Shown: positions 1 to 8,492 of the stretch, piece by piece | How positions within the stretch are numbered: the first letter of the stretch is position 1 | How the letters are laid out: every line of letters begins with the position of its first letter | DNA from: SAR202 cluster bacterium | GTDB taxonomy: Bacteria; Chloroflexota; Dehalococcoidia; Lucifugimonadales; UBA3495 | Direction of reading: 5' to 3' | Assembly: GCA_013204585.1 (NCBI GenBank) | Contig: JABMNL010000042.1 | Location: 1-64,000, forward strand | DNA: 64,000 bases | Translations under genes and position numbers: made by a program | Notes under the pieces: model-generated | What the model was told of the DNA's origin: nothing | Databases searched by the model: none | Seen by the model: the letters and a program-made list of their open reading frames with translations, nothing else

Positions 1-126
1 CAAGCACTGCCTTGGCAGACCCTTCGCTACGCTCAGGGTGACATGTGGATAGGGCTGTTCAAACCGAAACCTCGGTTCTTTCGCTACTTTGGAGGCAACG
101 CCCCCTTTCAGGGGGAAGGCTAGGTC

Positions 127-159
127 CCCCGATGCATCGGGGAGACTCTCGACAGAGTC
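127..159. repeat. Nested palindromes, repeat-like intergenic element
   Basis: Positions 127-142 form a perfect 16-bp palindrome (CCCCGATGCATCGGGG). It is followed at 144-159 by a hairpin with a 6-bp stem (GACTCT/AGAGTC) and a 4-base loop. The preceding 1-120 shows no supportable gene. The look is that of an extragenic repeat unit rather than a terminator, because no T-run follows on either strand. Confidence 0.5.
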
Positions 160-206
160 GGAGATGGGGGTGAATTACTTCTCGTCAGTGTCGCCTGGCT
201 GCGCTG

Positions 207-686
207 TTAGCTGCCTGCGGGGATGCGGGCCCTGGCAATCTCTTCCAGCTCTTCGTTGGGCATGGATAGGTCTATGACATCTCCCAAGGGCTGCGGAACT
301 TTGTAGGGGGTTCTTACGTACAGTTCGATTCGGTTGCCCTCAGGATCAAAGAAGTACATGCCGAAGGCGATTCCGTGGCTGACAATCCGGTCAATCTCGA
401 CGCCTTCTTCCAGGAGCCGAACGTGGAACTCCTTGAGGTCATCGAGGGACGGGACTATGAAGGAAATCTGCTGGATCACCTTGTTGCCTTCGTTGGAAAC
501 CCGGCCCTTCATCAGGACAAACTCGTGGTGCTCCCGATCCTTGTCGGCGGTGAGGAAAGTCATTCCCCGTTCTTCCAGCTCTTCATCCGCAATCTGAAGA
601 CCCAAGACACGGGTGTAAAAATCCCGCTGCTTCATTAGGTCCTCGGCATAGATTCCGACGTGTCCCAAAGACTCAATTCTAGGCAT
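207..686 (-). CDS. VOC (glyoxalase/extradiol dioxygenase) family protein
   Basis: This is a protein of about 159 residues with the vicinal-oxygen-chelate fold, made of two beta-alpha-beta-beta-beta modules. Likely metal ligands are His9 (in GHVGIY), His53 or His54 (in REHHEF) and Glu121 (in NRIELY), the His-His-Glu set of type I extradiol dioxygenases and related enzymes. I chose the second ATG because GGAGG lies 9 bases before it, whereas it abuts the first ATG, 9 bases further upstream. The substrate cannot be told from sequence. The gene stands alone before pepA on the same strand. Family assignment is good; a ring-cleavage activity is only one possibility beside isomerase, lyase or resistance functions. 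Confidence 0.8.
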   Translation of the reverse strand: MPRIESLGHVGIYAEDLMKQRDFYTRVLGLQIADEELEERGMTFLTADKDREHHEFVLMKGRVSNEGNKVIQQISFIVPSLDDLKEFHVRLLEEGVEIDRIVSHGIAFGMYFFDPEGNRIELYVRTPYKVPQPLGDVIDLSMPNEELEEIARARIPAGS

Positions 687-778
687 GGTGGTCATCCTCC
701 GTCACTATTTTGTCGGTAGACATTTAGATGGGGTAGGTAATTAGCCGGAATTATACACCACTGGTCAGGTACACTCCG

Positions 779-2395
779 CTACTTGGCTTTAGCCTTACTC
801 TTTGCTTTCTTGGGTGCGCCCTCTTTGGCTAAATCCACGGCCAACTGGGCCAGGGTGCGCACGGGGACGCCAGTGGCCCCTTTGACCAGATAGCCGGATA
901 CCCGGTCCGATGTCGATGTGCCTGCGATGTCCAGGTGTACCCAGGCTGCACCGTCCACAAACTCGGCCAGCAAGAGAGCGGCGCTGATAGACCCCGCTTG
1001 CCGTCCGCCGGAATTCTTCATGTCAGCGACATCGCTCTTAATCAGGTCTTTGTATTCATCGAACATGGGCAGTTCCCAGAACTTTTCGCCCGTCTTCTTG
1101 CCAGCCTCGATGGTCTGCTGAATTAGTTTGTCGTCGTTACCCATCACACCGGTGCACGCTTTGCCCAGGGTGGTCACCATGGCCCCGGTCAGGGTCGCCA
1201 CATCCACCAGCCGGGTGATGCCTTGCTCACGGGCGTAGCAAAGCGCGTCGGCCAGTACTAGGCGGCCTTCAGCGTCGGTGTTGATGACCTCGATGGTCTT
1301 GCCGTTCATTGCCCGCACTACGTCACCGGGGCGCTGGGCGGACGCTCCAGGCATGTTCTCGGTCGCCGCAATTACCGCCATGACGTTTATCTTCGGTTTA
1401 ACCTGCCCAATGATTTGCATCGCAGCAATGACCGAGGCCCCACCGGCCATATCGCCCTTCATTGCCTCCATGCCGCCGGGGGGCTTCAGAGAGATCCCGC
1501 CAGTATCAAACGTGATTCCCTTGCCGATGAGACCAAGGTTATTCTCCGGGTTGGCTGGGTCTCCGTCGTAGCGCAAAACAATGAGCTTGGCCGGTTCGTC
1601 GGTACCCTGGGCGACGCCCATGAACGCGCCCATGCCCATCTTCTTCATCTCGGCGTTGTCGAAAACCTGGATTTTGAATCCCTGCTCTGTGGCCACTTGC
1701 TTGGCAATCTCGGCCATGCGGGTCGGTGTCATGTGGTTGGCCGGTTCGTTGACCATGTTGCGGGCGATGATTGACGACAAGGCCGTGGTGCAGCCCAGCT
1801 TGATACCCGCGCCAATCTCTTTAGCCCGCGCCTTGTCCAACTCCACCACGGTCAGTTTTTCGAATTCGGTGGTGGCCTCGGTGTCCTTGGTCAGATAGAC
1901 GCCGAATTTGTAGAGACCCAGATGGGCTCCTTCGGCGATGGCCTGGCCGGATTCATGGGGGTCCAGACCGCCAATCCCGGCTCCGTGGGCGATGGTGGCC
2001 GCATTGGATATGCCCTTACGCCGTAAGAACCGGACGACTTCGGCGGACACCCGCCGGACTACCTGGACATCGAATTTGTCCTGGGGGCCAAGACCAGCCA
2101 CCAAAACCCGGTTGGGCTTAATCTTGCCCAGGGTATGAATTAAAGTCATTTCCCCGGCGCCGCCCTTAATCTCGCCGTCTTTAATCAGCTGGGTGATGAC
2201 GCCGCCGAGGACTTTGTCCACCGCGCCGGTGGCACCGCCCGGCTTCTTAACGCCTCGAAACAGGTTGACCACCAAAGCCGGGGTGTCGATACCAACAATA
2301 TCTGCGGACTCGACCTTGATTATTAACGCCTTGGCTTGAGGAGCTTTGGCGGAACTCTTAGGCTTGGTTGCCTTGGGCTTCTGCGTCGTGGTCAT
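779..2395 (-). CDS. pepA: Leucyl aminopeptidase PepA (M17)
   Basis: Cytosolic metallo-aminopeptidase of family M17 that removes N-terminal residues from peptides. The signature NTDAEGRL, with metal-binding Asp and Glu, lies in the C-terminal catalytic half, and KGITFDTGGISLKP supplies the active-site Lys and further metal ligands. At 538 residues it is longer than the usual 480-500 because of Lys/Ala/Pro-rich tails at both ends (about residues 1-25 and the last 15). It lies 6 bases downstream of a P-loop kinase gene on the same strand, so the two are probably co-transcribed. Known PepA proteins can also bind DNA as Xer-recombination accessory factors; the basic tails would fit such a role, but that is inference. 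Confidence 0.95.
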   Translation of the reverse strand: MTTTQKPKATKPKSSAKAPQAKALIIKVESADIVGIDTPALVVNLFRGVKKPGGATGAVDKVLGGVITQLIKDGEIKGGAGEMTLIHTLGKIKPNRVLVAGLGPQDKFDVQVVRRVSAEVVRFLRRKGISNAATIAHGAGIGGLDPHESGQAIAEGAHLGLYKFGVYLTKDTEATTEFEKLTVVELDKARAKEIGAGIKLGCTTALSSIIARNMVNEPANHMTPTRMAEIAKQVATEQGFKIQVFDNAEMKKMGMGAFMGVAQGTDEPAKLIVLRYDGDPANPENNLGLIGKGITFDTGGISLKPPGGMEAMKGDMAGGASVIAAMQIIGQVKPKINVMAVIAATENMPGASAQRPGDVVRAMNGKTIEVINTDAEGRLVLADALCYAREQGITRLVDVATLTGAMVTTLGKACTGVMGNDDKLIQQTIEAGKKTGEKFWELPMFDEYKDLIKSDVADMKNSGGRQAGSISAALLLAEFVDGAAWVHLDIAGTSTSDRVSGYLVKGATGVPVRTLAQLAVDLAKEGAPKKAKSKAKAK

Positions 2396-2401
2396 AAGTT
2401 G

Positions 2402-3037
2402 TCATCCACCTGATTCAGATTCTTGGTCTACCCGCCCAGCCCAATCGGCCCACTCAACCAGTTGCCGCAAAACCGGTGTGATGTCCTTGGAGCTGTCCAC
2501 CGAGTAATGGTCTCCCTTTATCGGTTCTTCCACCGGAGCAAGCCGGGTGTAAATCAGCCATCCAGCGTCCGAGTAAGTATCGGCGTGCCGACCAGCTTTA
2601 CGCTGCTTCAAACGACGGCGAACAATGTTCTGGGGAGCTGTTACGTGGACCAAAGCTAAGGGCGCACCAGTCGACGCCGATATGTCGTAAATGTACGATC
2701 GGAACTCTTCGTTGAGGTTGGTGGCGTCGAATAAGACGCTGTAGCCGCTGGTCAAATAGGCTTCAATCAGCTTGTAACAGGTCTCGAACACCCTTCGGTG
2801 TTCTCCCGCGGTGTATTTGGGGTAGGTGACCAGTACTTTGCGTAGCCGGTCGGTTTCCATGATTAGAAAGGGGACTTGTTCGCTCAACTTGGCCGCGAAG
2901 TAGGACTTACCAGTGCCGGGGAGGCCGCACATGGCGACCAGCAACGGTTGTTTCGGCATGCGCGGCTGGGCTTCGCGTAAGTCCTGGTCGAGCACTTTGG
3001 TAAGCGAGGCTACGTCGTTGTTAAGTCGGTCTTCCAA
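2402..3037 (-). CDS. P-loop kinase-like ATPase (AAA_33 type)
   Basis: Predicted small-molecule or nucleic-acid kinase of 211 residues. A Walker A motif GLPGTGKSYF sits near residue 40 after the hydrophobic strand LLVAMC. Downstream are an Asp-containing strand (VLFDATNL) and an Arg-rich lid (NIVRRRLKQRKAGR). This resembles the AAA_33/zeta-toxin/polynucleotide-kinase-like group. No partner antitoxin is visible, so a toxin role is not supported. It is upstream of pepA with a 6-base gap and probably shares its mRNA. The substrate is unknown. Confidence 0.75.
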   Translation of the reverse strand: MEDRLNNDVASLTKVLDQDLREAQPRMPKQPLLVAMCGLPGTGKSYFAAKLSEQVPFLIMETDRLRKVLVTYPKYTAGEHRRVFETCYKLIEAYLTSGYSVLFDATNLNEEFRSYIYDISASTGAPLALVHVTAPQNIVRRRLKQRKAGRHADTYSDAGWLIYTRLAPVEEPIKGDHYSVDSSKDITPVLRQLVEWADWAGRVDQESESGG

Positions 3038-3173
3038 TCTGCCGTTCCATCCAATTAGTAATCCGGGTTGTTCGTCGAGGTTATTATAGCCGGTCAGACT
3101 CTGGCGAAGACGGCAACTTTACGGACGGCGCGGTGAGAGATTAGGGAAGGAAGAACGAGCCAAACGCAATTGG

Positions 3174-3437
3174 CTAGAGGGCGGCATCCACAACTTTGCG
3201 CAGCAATATCAGAATAATCAGCACCACCATAGGGCTGAAGTCGAAGCCGCCAAAACTGGGCAGGCTTTTCCGGATGGGCCCAAGGACCGGCTCGGTAATT
3301 TGATTCACCAGTAAGTTGATACTAACGAGAACTGGATGGGGCCGGCCAGCGCTGAGTTGCATCACAAACGAGAGGATTACCCTGGCAAAGATAGCGAGAG
3401 TGAAGAGAAATAAGATTCCATTGATGATTCCTACCAA
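3174..3437 (-). CDS. YggT family membrane protein
   Basis: Integral membrane protein of 87 residues with two hydrophobic segments (about residues 3-26 and 67-86) around a polar loop containing the family-like stretch ITEPVLGPIRKSLPSFGG. YggT proteins are widespread and often sit beside proC or division genes; their role in bacteria is poorly defined, with links to osmotic stress and membrane organisation. The gene begins 12 bases after proC ends, so the two form an operon. Length matches single-repeat YggT proteins. Confidence 0.85.
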   Translation of the reverse strand: MVGIINGILFLFTLAIFARVILSFVMQLSAGRPHPVLVSINLLVNQITEPVLGPIRKSLPSFGGFDFSPMVVLIILILLRKVVDAAL

Positions 3438-3449
3438 TTCCGAACTCCT

Positions 3450-4253
3450 CTACCATTGTCCCAATTGAATCGATTTACGGTATGCGGCATCCACGGCGCT
3501 GACAATTGCCGCCGGAACACCTTTGTCTTCGAGCACGCGCAGGGCCTCGGCGGTGGTGCCCCCCGGAGAGACGACCATGTCCTTTGCTTCGGCAGGGTGC
3601 ATGCCGGTTTCCATTAACAACTTGGTACTGCCAAATACGGTCTGCAGGGCCAGCGTCCGGGCCATATCCCTGGGCATACCCACGTAGACGCCAGCGTCAA
3701 TCAATGCTTCGATGAACAAGAATACATAGGCCGGTCCGCTGGCGCTAAGGGCGGTGGCCATATCCATATATTTCTCGTCGGAAACGTAGATTTCCTGGCC
3801 GATGGTCGCCAATACTGACTTGATCAATTCCCGCTTTGATGCGTCCACTCCCTCGGAACAGGTCCAAAGAGTCATGCCCGCGCCGACTTGAGCGGGGGTG
3901 TTGGGCATTACACGAACTACCGAATTGTGGCCCAAGCCTTTGGACAGTGTGTCCATCTTGGCCCCGGCCACAATGGAAAGGGCGGCCTGCTTGGAATCCA
4001 GATGGCCCTTCAGCTGGCCCATCACCGGACCAAGGTCTTGGGGTTTGACCGCAAACACCAGTAGGTCGGCCTCTCGGGCCGACTTCAGGTTATCAGCGTC
4101 GGTGTTCACTCCAAACTGGCTGGAAAGATACTCCCGCCGCGCGGCCACCGGCTCGCCCACACTGATGTCAGCGGGGGCGGCCAGCTTGCCGGTCACAATG
4201 CCGTGGAGAATGGCTTCCGCCATCTTGCCTCCACCAATAAATGCTACTTTCAT
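3450..4253 (-). CDS. proC: Pyrroline-5-carboxylate reductase
   Basis: Last step of proline synthesis: NAD(P)H-dependent reduction of 1-pyrroline-5-carboxylate to proline in the cytosol. The N-terminal Rossmann fold starts with AFIGGGKMAEAI. The conserved VVRVMPNTPAQVGAGMT stretch follows, and the C-terminal dimerisation domain carries SASGPAYVFLFIEAL and VVSPGGTTAEALRVLE, all typical of ProC. Length (267 residues) is normal. It is followed by yggT at 12 bases. The start ATG is just after an AT-rich spacer to pdxA; no clear separate promoter was seen. Confidence 0.96.
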   Translation of the reverse strand: MKVAFIGGGKMAEAILHGIVTGKLAAPADISVGEPVAARREYLSSQFGVNTDADNLKSAREADLLVFAVKPQDLGPVMGQLKGHLDSKQAALSIVAGAKMDTLSKGLGHNSVVRVMPNTPAQVGAGMTLWTCSEGVDASKRELIKSVLATIGQEIYVSDEKYMDMATALSASGPAYVFLFIEALIDAGVYVGMPRDMARTLALQTVFGSTKLLMETGMHPAEAKDMVVSPGGTTAEALRVLEDKGVPAAIVSAVDAAYRKSIQLGQW

Positions 4254-4377
4254 TAAATAGTTCCGTGCCCCATAACAAATTTAGCGGGAAAATTACTGGG
4301 AAACTCCGGGCACCATTATATCACCGCGCCTGGGATTCATAGCTGAAACACGGCTTCCGATGGGTCTGATTCGCCGA

Positions 4378-5394
4378 CTAGAAATCGGATAGACCGTTAC
4401 CCTGAGCCAGCGCCACCGCTAGGCGAATCGACTCGAGCATACTTTCGTGGTTGGCCACACCTTTACCTGCGATGTCGAAGGCCGTGCCATGGTCCACCGA
4501 CGTCCGCACGAAGGGAAGCCCCAAGTTGGCGGTGATGCTTTCTTCAAACCCGTAGACCTTGACGGGGATGTGTCCCTGATCGTGGTACATGCACAGCACC
4601 GCATCATATTGGTTCTGGATGGCCTGGTGAAAAATGATGTCCGCTGGCACCGGGCCAATGGCATTGATGCCTTCTTTCTTGGCTGCCTCAACCGCTGGGG
4701 CAATCTCTTGGGCTTCTTCGTCACCCAATAGGCCGCCGTCGCTACCGTGGGGGTTGAGGGCTGCAACAGCAATTCTTGGGTTTTTGAAACCGAACTTAAT
4801 GAAGCTCTTGTGGGTGAGCTGTAAATATTCAAGAATTCGGTCTTTCTTGACCAGGTCGCAGGCCAAGCGCAAGGAACGGTGAGTGCTTAGGTGAACCACC
4901 CGAAGGTTCTTGGCCATCAACATGGTTGCCACTGTCTTGGTCTTGGACAATTCTTGTAGTAGTTCCATGTGGCCGATGGACTTGTACCCTGCCAGACTGG
5001 CCGCTTCTTTATTAAGCGGGGCCGTAGCCAGGGCATCAACCAAACCAGCCAAGGCCAATTCGCCAGCCTTCGTAACCCACTCCATGGCCGCCCGGCCGCA
5101 GGTGGGGTTTATCTGGCCCACAGTGATGTCCTCGGGATTCAAGTTGTGGATGTCCACGACGTCAATGACACCGGCGTCCATGCCAGCGGCAGCCGGGTCG
5201 GAGACTTCATTAATCTTTAGGGGAACGCCCGTTAGAGACACCGCCTGCTGCATGGCAAAGACGTTCCCCACCACCAAGGGACGGCAACTAGCGAACACCT
5301 GGGGGTCGGCCATGGCTTTGACAACCACTTCCGGGCCGATGCCACAGGGGTCGCCCATGGTTATTGCGATGGCTGGTTTTTGACCGGTGGTCAT
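4378..5394 (-). CDS. pdxA: 4-hydroxythreonine-4-phosphate dehydrogenase PdxA
   Basis: NAD-dependent oxidative decarboxylase of the DXP-dependent pyridoxal 5'-phosphate pathway, or a PdxA2-type paralogue acting on related hydroxy-acid phosphates. Family hallmarks are the N-terminal ITMGDPCGIGPEV, the metal-binding HMELLQ region with its His, MYHDQGHIPVKV, and VDHGTAFDIAGKG near the C-terminus. Length (338) is standard. AAAGGAAA precedes the ATG. No pdxJ or other vitamin B6 gene is in the window, so the DXP-pathway role rests on homology only. Confidence 0.92.
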   Translation of the reverse strand: MTTGQKPAIAITMGDPCGIGPEVVVKAMADPQVFASCRPLVVGNVFAMQQAVSLTGVPLKINEVSDPAAAGMDAGVIDVVDIHNLNPEDITVGQINPTCGRAAMEWVTKAGELALAGLVDALATAPLNKEAASLAGYKSIGHMELLQELSKTKTVATMLMAKNLRVVHLSTHRSLRLACDLVKKDRILEYLQLTHKSFIKFGFKNPRIAVAALNPHGSDGGLLGDEEAQEIAPAVEAAKKEGINAIGPVPADIIFHQAIQNQYDAVLCMYHDQGHIPVKVYGFEESITANLGLPFVRTSVDHGTAFDIAGKGVANHESMLESIRLAVALAQGNGLSDF

Positions 5395-5588
5395 AATGGT
5401 TTCCTTTAGCTCGAATCAAAGGCCGCAGGCCGCAGATTGTGCCTAAAATAGCAGTCCGACGGATATCGTTGGCTTTTGAGAGGTTATGTTATTAAGGTGG
5501 ACAGATGCGCCGAAATTATAGCATGAGTAGGGTTTTTGCCCTTGGTTTTGTGTGGTATGGTTGGTACTCTTCAAGTAAGAGAGTCATT

Positions 5589-5623
5589 AAAAAGAGCCCC
5601 CGGCATTGGCCGCCGGGGACTCT
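5589..5623 (-). terminator. Rho-independent terminator of the nrdJ transcript
   Basis: On the minus strand a GC-rich stem-loop (12 bp with one mismatch, arms 5593-5604 and 5612-5623, 7-base loop) is followed directly by a run of five T. It lies about 175 bases beyond the nrdJ stop. The intervening stretch therefore belongs to the nrdJ mRNA. Confidence 0.85.
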
Positions 5624-5672
5624 GGGAAGGCAGCCAAGCTGGCGCAGAAACCGCACCGCACATGAGACTCGA

Positions 5673-5819
5673 TTAGCCGCAGCAGCAGTCGGACTCCACA
5701 ACCACACACTCTGCACCAGCCAGGCCTGCCTGTAATGTCTTTTTAAGTACTTCTTCCTTTCTACTCCCTATATCTAATCCTATTATCTCCCCAGTTCTAC
5801 TCGCACTTGTTCCAGCCAC
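5673..5819 (-). CDS. Possible small Cys-rich protein overlapping the nrdJ end
   Basis: I recognise no family. A 48-codon frame begins with GTG inside the last codons of nrdJ (+1 relative to it) and ends with TAA at 5673. It reads MAGTSASRTG, then a helix-like stretch RKEEVLKKTLQAGLAGAE, then CVVVESDCCCG. The composition is protein-like, with a terminal Cys triplet, and the frame fills the gap between nrdJ and its terminator. Against it: the only starts are GTG or TTG, the ribosome site is weak, and it is short. It could be translated by coupling to nrdJ. Treat as a candidate. Confidence 0.35.
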   Translation of the reverse strand: MAGTSASRTGEIIGLDIGSRKEEVLKKTLQAGLAGAECVVVESDCCCG

Positions 5820-8202
5820 AGGCAACGCACTTCATGCATCCCTCTTCAAAGATGACCGGAGTGTTGCAGTCAGGGCATTTCCGGGCGTTGAGAATTTCTT
5901 TAACATGCCCGTTGCCGTTGCCATTTCCGTTGGTGACTGCCTGCGGTGCGAACTTCAATTGCACTTCGGTGGACTCGCCGTGCCCGTGTTCTGCGCCACT
6001 GGTGTGACGCTCTAGAGCCAAGGCCACTGCATCGGGTCCGGAGCGAACCATCGTGCCTTCGTCCCATGCCGGACAGCAGGTGATGCCCCGTATCTGGTCG
6101 ATGACCGTCTTGGCCTCAATGCCCGAGCGTAGGGCCAGGGAGACCAGCCGGGATATCGCCTCTAACTGGGCCGAGTCGCAACCGCCAGCCTTGCCCAGGT
6201 TTCCGAACACTTCGAACGGAGCGTCTGACTCATCGAAGTTGATAGTTACGTACATGTTGCCATGACCGGTGCGCACTCGCTCGGTGACGCCGCGAATGGA
6301 TTGGGGCCGCTGGCGAGGGGCTAGGACATCATTTATCTCGTCGGTTTCCTCGGATTTCTTACCTGTGCCACCCGTGCTGAGCACCTGACCAGACTTGCTG
6401 CCGTCACGGTAGACGGTGATTCCCTTGCAGCCCAGTTCGTAAGCCAGCATGTAGGCACCAGCGATTTCTTGCACTGTAGCGTCGTTGGGGAAGTTAATCG
6501 TCTTTGACACCGAGTTGTCGACATACTTCTGCACCGCTCCCTGCATTTTCACGTGCCAGTCGGGGCTAATGTCATGGGAGACCCGGAATACCTCTTTTAC
6601 CCATTGGGGTATATCGAGGTGCTCTAGGCTACCGGTGCGGGCCAGGTCTTCCATTAATTCAGCGGAGTAGAACCCTTCCTGACGGGCCACGGCCTCGAAG
6701 TATGGGTTACCCTCCACTAGTTTGGTGTTATCCATGACGTTGCGAACATAGCTAAGGGCAAACAACGGCTCAATACCGCTGGATGCGCCTGCAATGATGC
6801 TGATGGTGCCGGTGGGCGCGATGGTGGTTGGGGCCGAGTTCCGCATGGGCTTCACGGAGCCGTCGGGTCCCGGCCGGTTGTAGATGCTACCCTCCCAAGC
6901 CGGGAAGCAGCCCCGTTCCAGGGTCAGGTCCGAAGACGCTTGATGGGTTTGTTCTTGGATGCGGCGCATGACATCTTCGGCGGTCTGTAAGCCTTCTTCG
7001 GAGTCGTACCGAATGCCCAGTTGTATCAATAGGTCGGAGAATCCCATCACACCGAGACCGATTCGCCGAGTCTTCTTGCTCATCTCTTCAATTTCAGGAA
7101 TGGGGTAGTTGTTCATGTCGATAACGTTGTCCAACAGATGAACTGCGATATTGACGGTCTCGTCCAAACGTTCCCAGTTAATGGCAACATCACCATCGAC
7201 GATGGTCACCATCCGGGCCACGTTAATGGAAGCCAGGTTGCAAGACTCGTGGGGCAGCAGGGGTTGCTCGCCGCACGGGTTGGTACTTTCAATTTCGCCC
7301 AACTGTGGGTTGGGGTTGTCTCGGTTAATTACATCTAAGAAGATTAGCCCTGGGTCACCGGTCTTCCAGGCCATATGGGTCAACATATCGAATATTTCTT
7401 TGGCGTTGCGTTGGCCCACTACCTTCCCGGTACGCGGATTAATCAGGTCATATTCTTGACCGGCCTTGGCCCGTTCCATGAAGTCGGCGTTCACAGCAAC
7501 TGAAATGTTGAAGTTGCTCAGGTTAACCCCGTCTTCCTTGGCTTTGATGAATTTTTCAACGTCTGGGTGGTTGACGCTTAAGATGCCCATGTTGGCCCCG
7601 CGACGGGTGCCGCCCTGTTTTACAACATCGGTTGCAGCGTCGAAGGCGCGGATGAAGCTGACCGGACCGCTGGCGATACCGCCAGTGGAGCCAACAACGT
7701 CACCCTCGGGGCGGAGACGGCTGAACGAGAACCCGGTGCCGCCACCACTCTTGTGAATCAGAGCTGTTTGTTTGACCTTGTCGAAGATGGCACCCAGGTT
7801 GTCCTCAATGGGTAGTACGAAGCAAGCAGACAACTGCTGGAGCTCCCGTCCGGCATTCATAAGGGTGGGAGAATTGGGCAGCAATTCCAAACGCTGCATC
7901 GCCATGAAGAATTTGTCTTCGGTGGCCTGTCGTTTCTCTTCAGTAGCGCCATAGTTCAGGTCGGCCTGGGAAAGGTTCACGGCAACCCGTCGGAACATTC
8001 CGTCGGAATCTTCTAGTATCTTGCCTTCCCGGTCTTTAGATAGGTAACGCCGCTCCAACACCACTTTGGCGTTGTCGGTCAATTGCGAAGACCGTTCGTT
8101 GGTCTGTTTGGCTATCCCAGCGGCCTCTAGTGCCGTTGATATGCGTCGGCGTCTTTCCTGAATTTCTGCGGATGTTCCGGGGCCTTGATGCGTGGCAGTC
8201 AT
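5797..8202 (-). CDS. nrdJ: Adenosylcobalamin-dependent ribonucleotide reductase (class II)
   Basis: Reduces ribonucleotides to deoxyribonucleotides with a radical generated from coenzyme B12, without oxygen dependence. The barrel domain carries the NPCGEQPLLPHESCNLASIN segment with the substrate-site cysteines, GGGTGFSFSRLRPEG, and APTGTISIIAGASSGIEP. The C-terminal part has a TSCPD-type segment (GITCCPAWDEG) and ends in a four-Cys zinc-ribbon-like tail (CPDCN...CMKCVACGWNKCE). The length of 801 fits the short Chloroflexota/Thermotoga-like NrdJ class. AGAGGAA precedes the ATG by a normal spacing. It lies downstream of nrdR on the same strand, with its own promoter (8463-8492) and palindromes in the leader. 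Confidence 0.96.
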   Translation of the reverse strand: MTATHQGPGTSAEIQERRRRISTALEAAGIAKQTNERSSQLTDNAKVVLERRYLSKDREGKILEDSDGMFRRVAVNLSQADLNYGATEEKRQATEDKFFMAMQRLELLPNSPTLMNAGRELQQLSACFVLPIEDNLGAIFDKVKQTALIHKSGGGTGFSFSRLRPEGDVVGSTGGIASGPVSFIRAFDAATDVVKQGGTRRGANMGILSVNHPDVEKFIKAKEDGVNLSNFNISVAVNADFMERAKAGQEYDLINPRTGKVVGQRNAKEIFDMLTHMAWKTGDPGLIFLDVINRDNPNPQLGEIESTNPCGEQPLLPHESCNLASINVARMVTIVDGDVAINWERLDETVNIAVHLLDNVIDMNNYPIPEIEEMSKKTRRIGLGVMGFSDLLIQLGIRYDSEEGLQTAEDVMRRIQEQTHQASSDLTLERGCFPAWEGSIYNRPGPDGSVKPMRNSAPTTIAPTGTISIIAGASSGIEPLFALSYVRNVMDNTKLVEGNPYFEAVARQEGFYSAELMEDLARTGSLEHLDIPQWVKEVFRVSHDISPDWHVKMQGAVQKYVDNSVSKTINFPNDATVQEIAGAYMLAYELGCKGITVYRDGSKSGQVLSTGGTGKKSEETDEINDVLAPRQRPQSIRGVTERVRTGHGNMYVTINFDESDAPFEVFGNLGKAGGCDSAQLEAISRLVSLALRSGIEAKTVIDQIRGITCCPAWDEGTMVRSGPDAVALALERHTSGAEHGHGESTEVQLKFAPQAVTNGNGNGNGHVKEILNARKCPDCNTPVIFEEGCMKCVACGWNKCE

Positions 8203-8410
8203 TTAACTATTCCTCTTTATTGTCAACGCGCGGTAGACAGTGAGCTAGCTCCACTCCCACCGGCCCTGTATTTGTAGCATTGAATGCCCGGATTTTCGCC
8301 ACCGAAATGTCAGCCTGGTCAGAGTGCGGCTAACACGCTTGGTAAAAGTTTTTCCGGTACAAATCACCACCTACAACATAGCATACATAAGCAAAGATAT
8401 TATGTTGCAC

Positions 8411-8428
8411 ACCACAACATGATGTGGT
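8411..8428. promoter_or_regulatory. Imperfect 18-bp palindrome in the nrdJ leader (possible NrdR site)
   Basis: The sequence ACCACAACATGATGTGGT is an 18-bp palindrome with one mismatched pair, lying just downstream of the predicted nrdJ transcription start. A second, weaker inverted repeat (ACTAC, 5-base gap, GTAGT) is at 8442-8456, with centres about 30 bp apart. That spacing recalls the paired-box arrangement of NrdR sites, but the bases match the consensus only loosely. Confidence 0.35.
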
Positions 8429-8462
8429 TGGGTGTCTTTAAACTACAAAAGGTAGTAGGCAA

Positions 8463-8492
8463 ATACTATCTCTGGGTCCGGGGCGAAGTCAA
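8463..8492 (-). promoter_or_regulatory. Sigma-70-like promoter for nrdJ
   Basis: On the minus strand TTGACT (8492-8487), an 18-base spacer, then TAGTAT (8468-8463). Transcription would start near 8456 and give a leader of about 255 bases before the nrdJ ATG. Confidence 0.5.

Noticed and set aside
2402-3037. Zeta-toxin of a toxin-antitoxin pair
   Set aside because: The P-loop kinase is only distantly similar and no small antitoxin gene is adjacent; it is coupled to pepA instead.
8203-8340. Cobalamin-riboswitch-like elements in the nrdJ leader (GGTG...AATCC and CACTGT on the minus strand)
   Set aside because: The order of elements is suggestive, but spacing in the GGTG loop is wrong and the strict GCCACTG box is absent. 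A riboswitch repressing a B12-dependent enzyme by B12 would also be contrary to the usual logic. An Infernal search with RF00174 would settle it.
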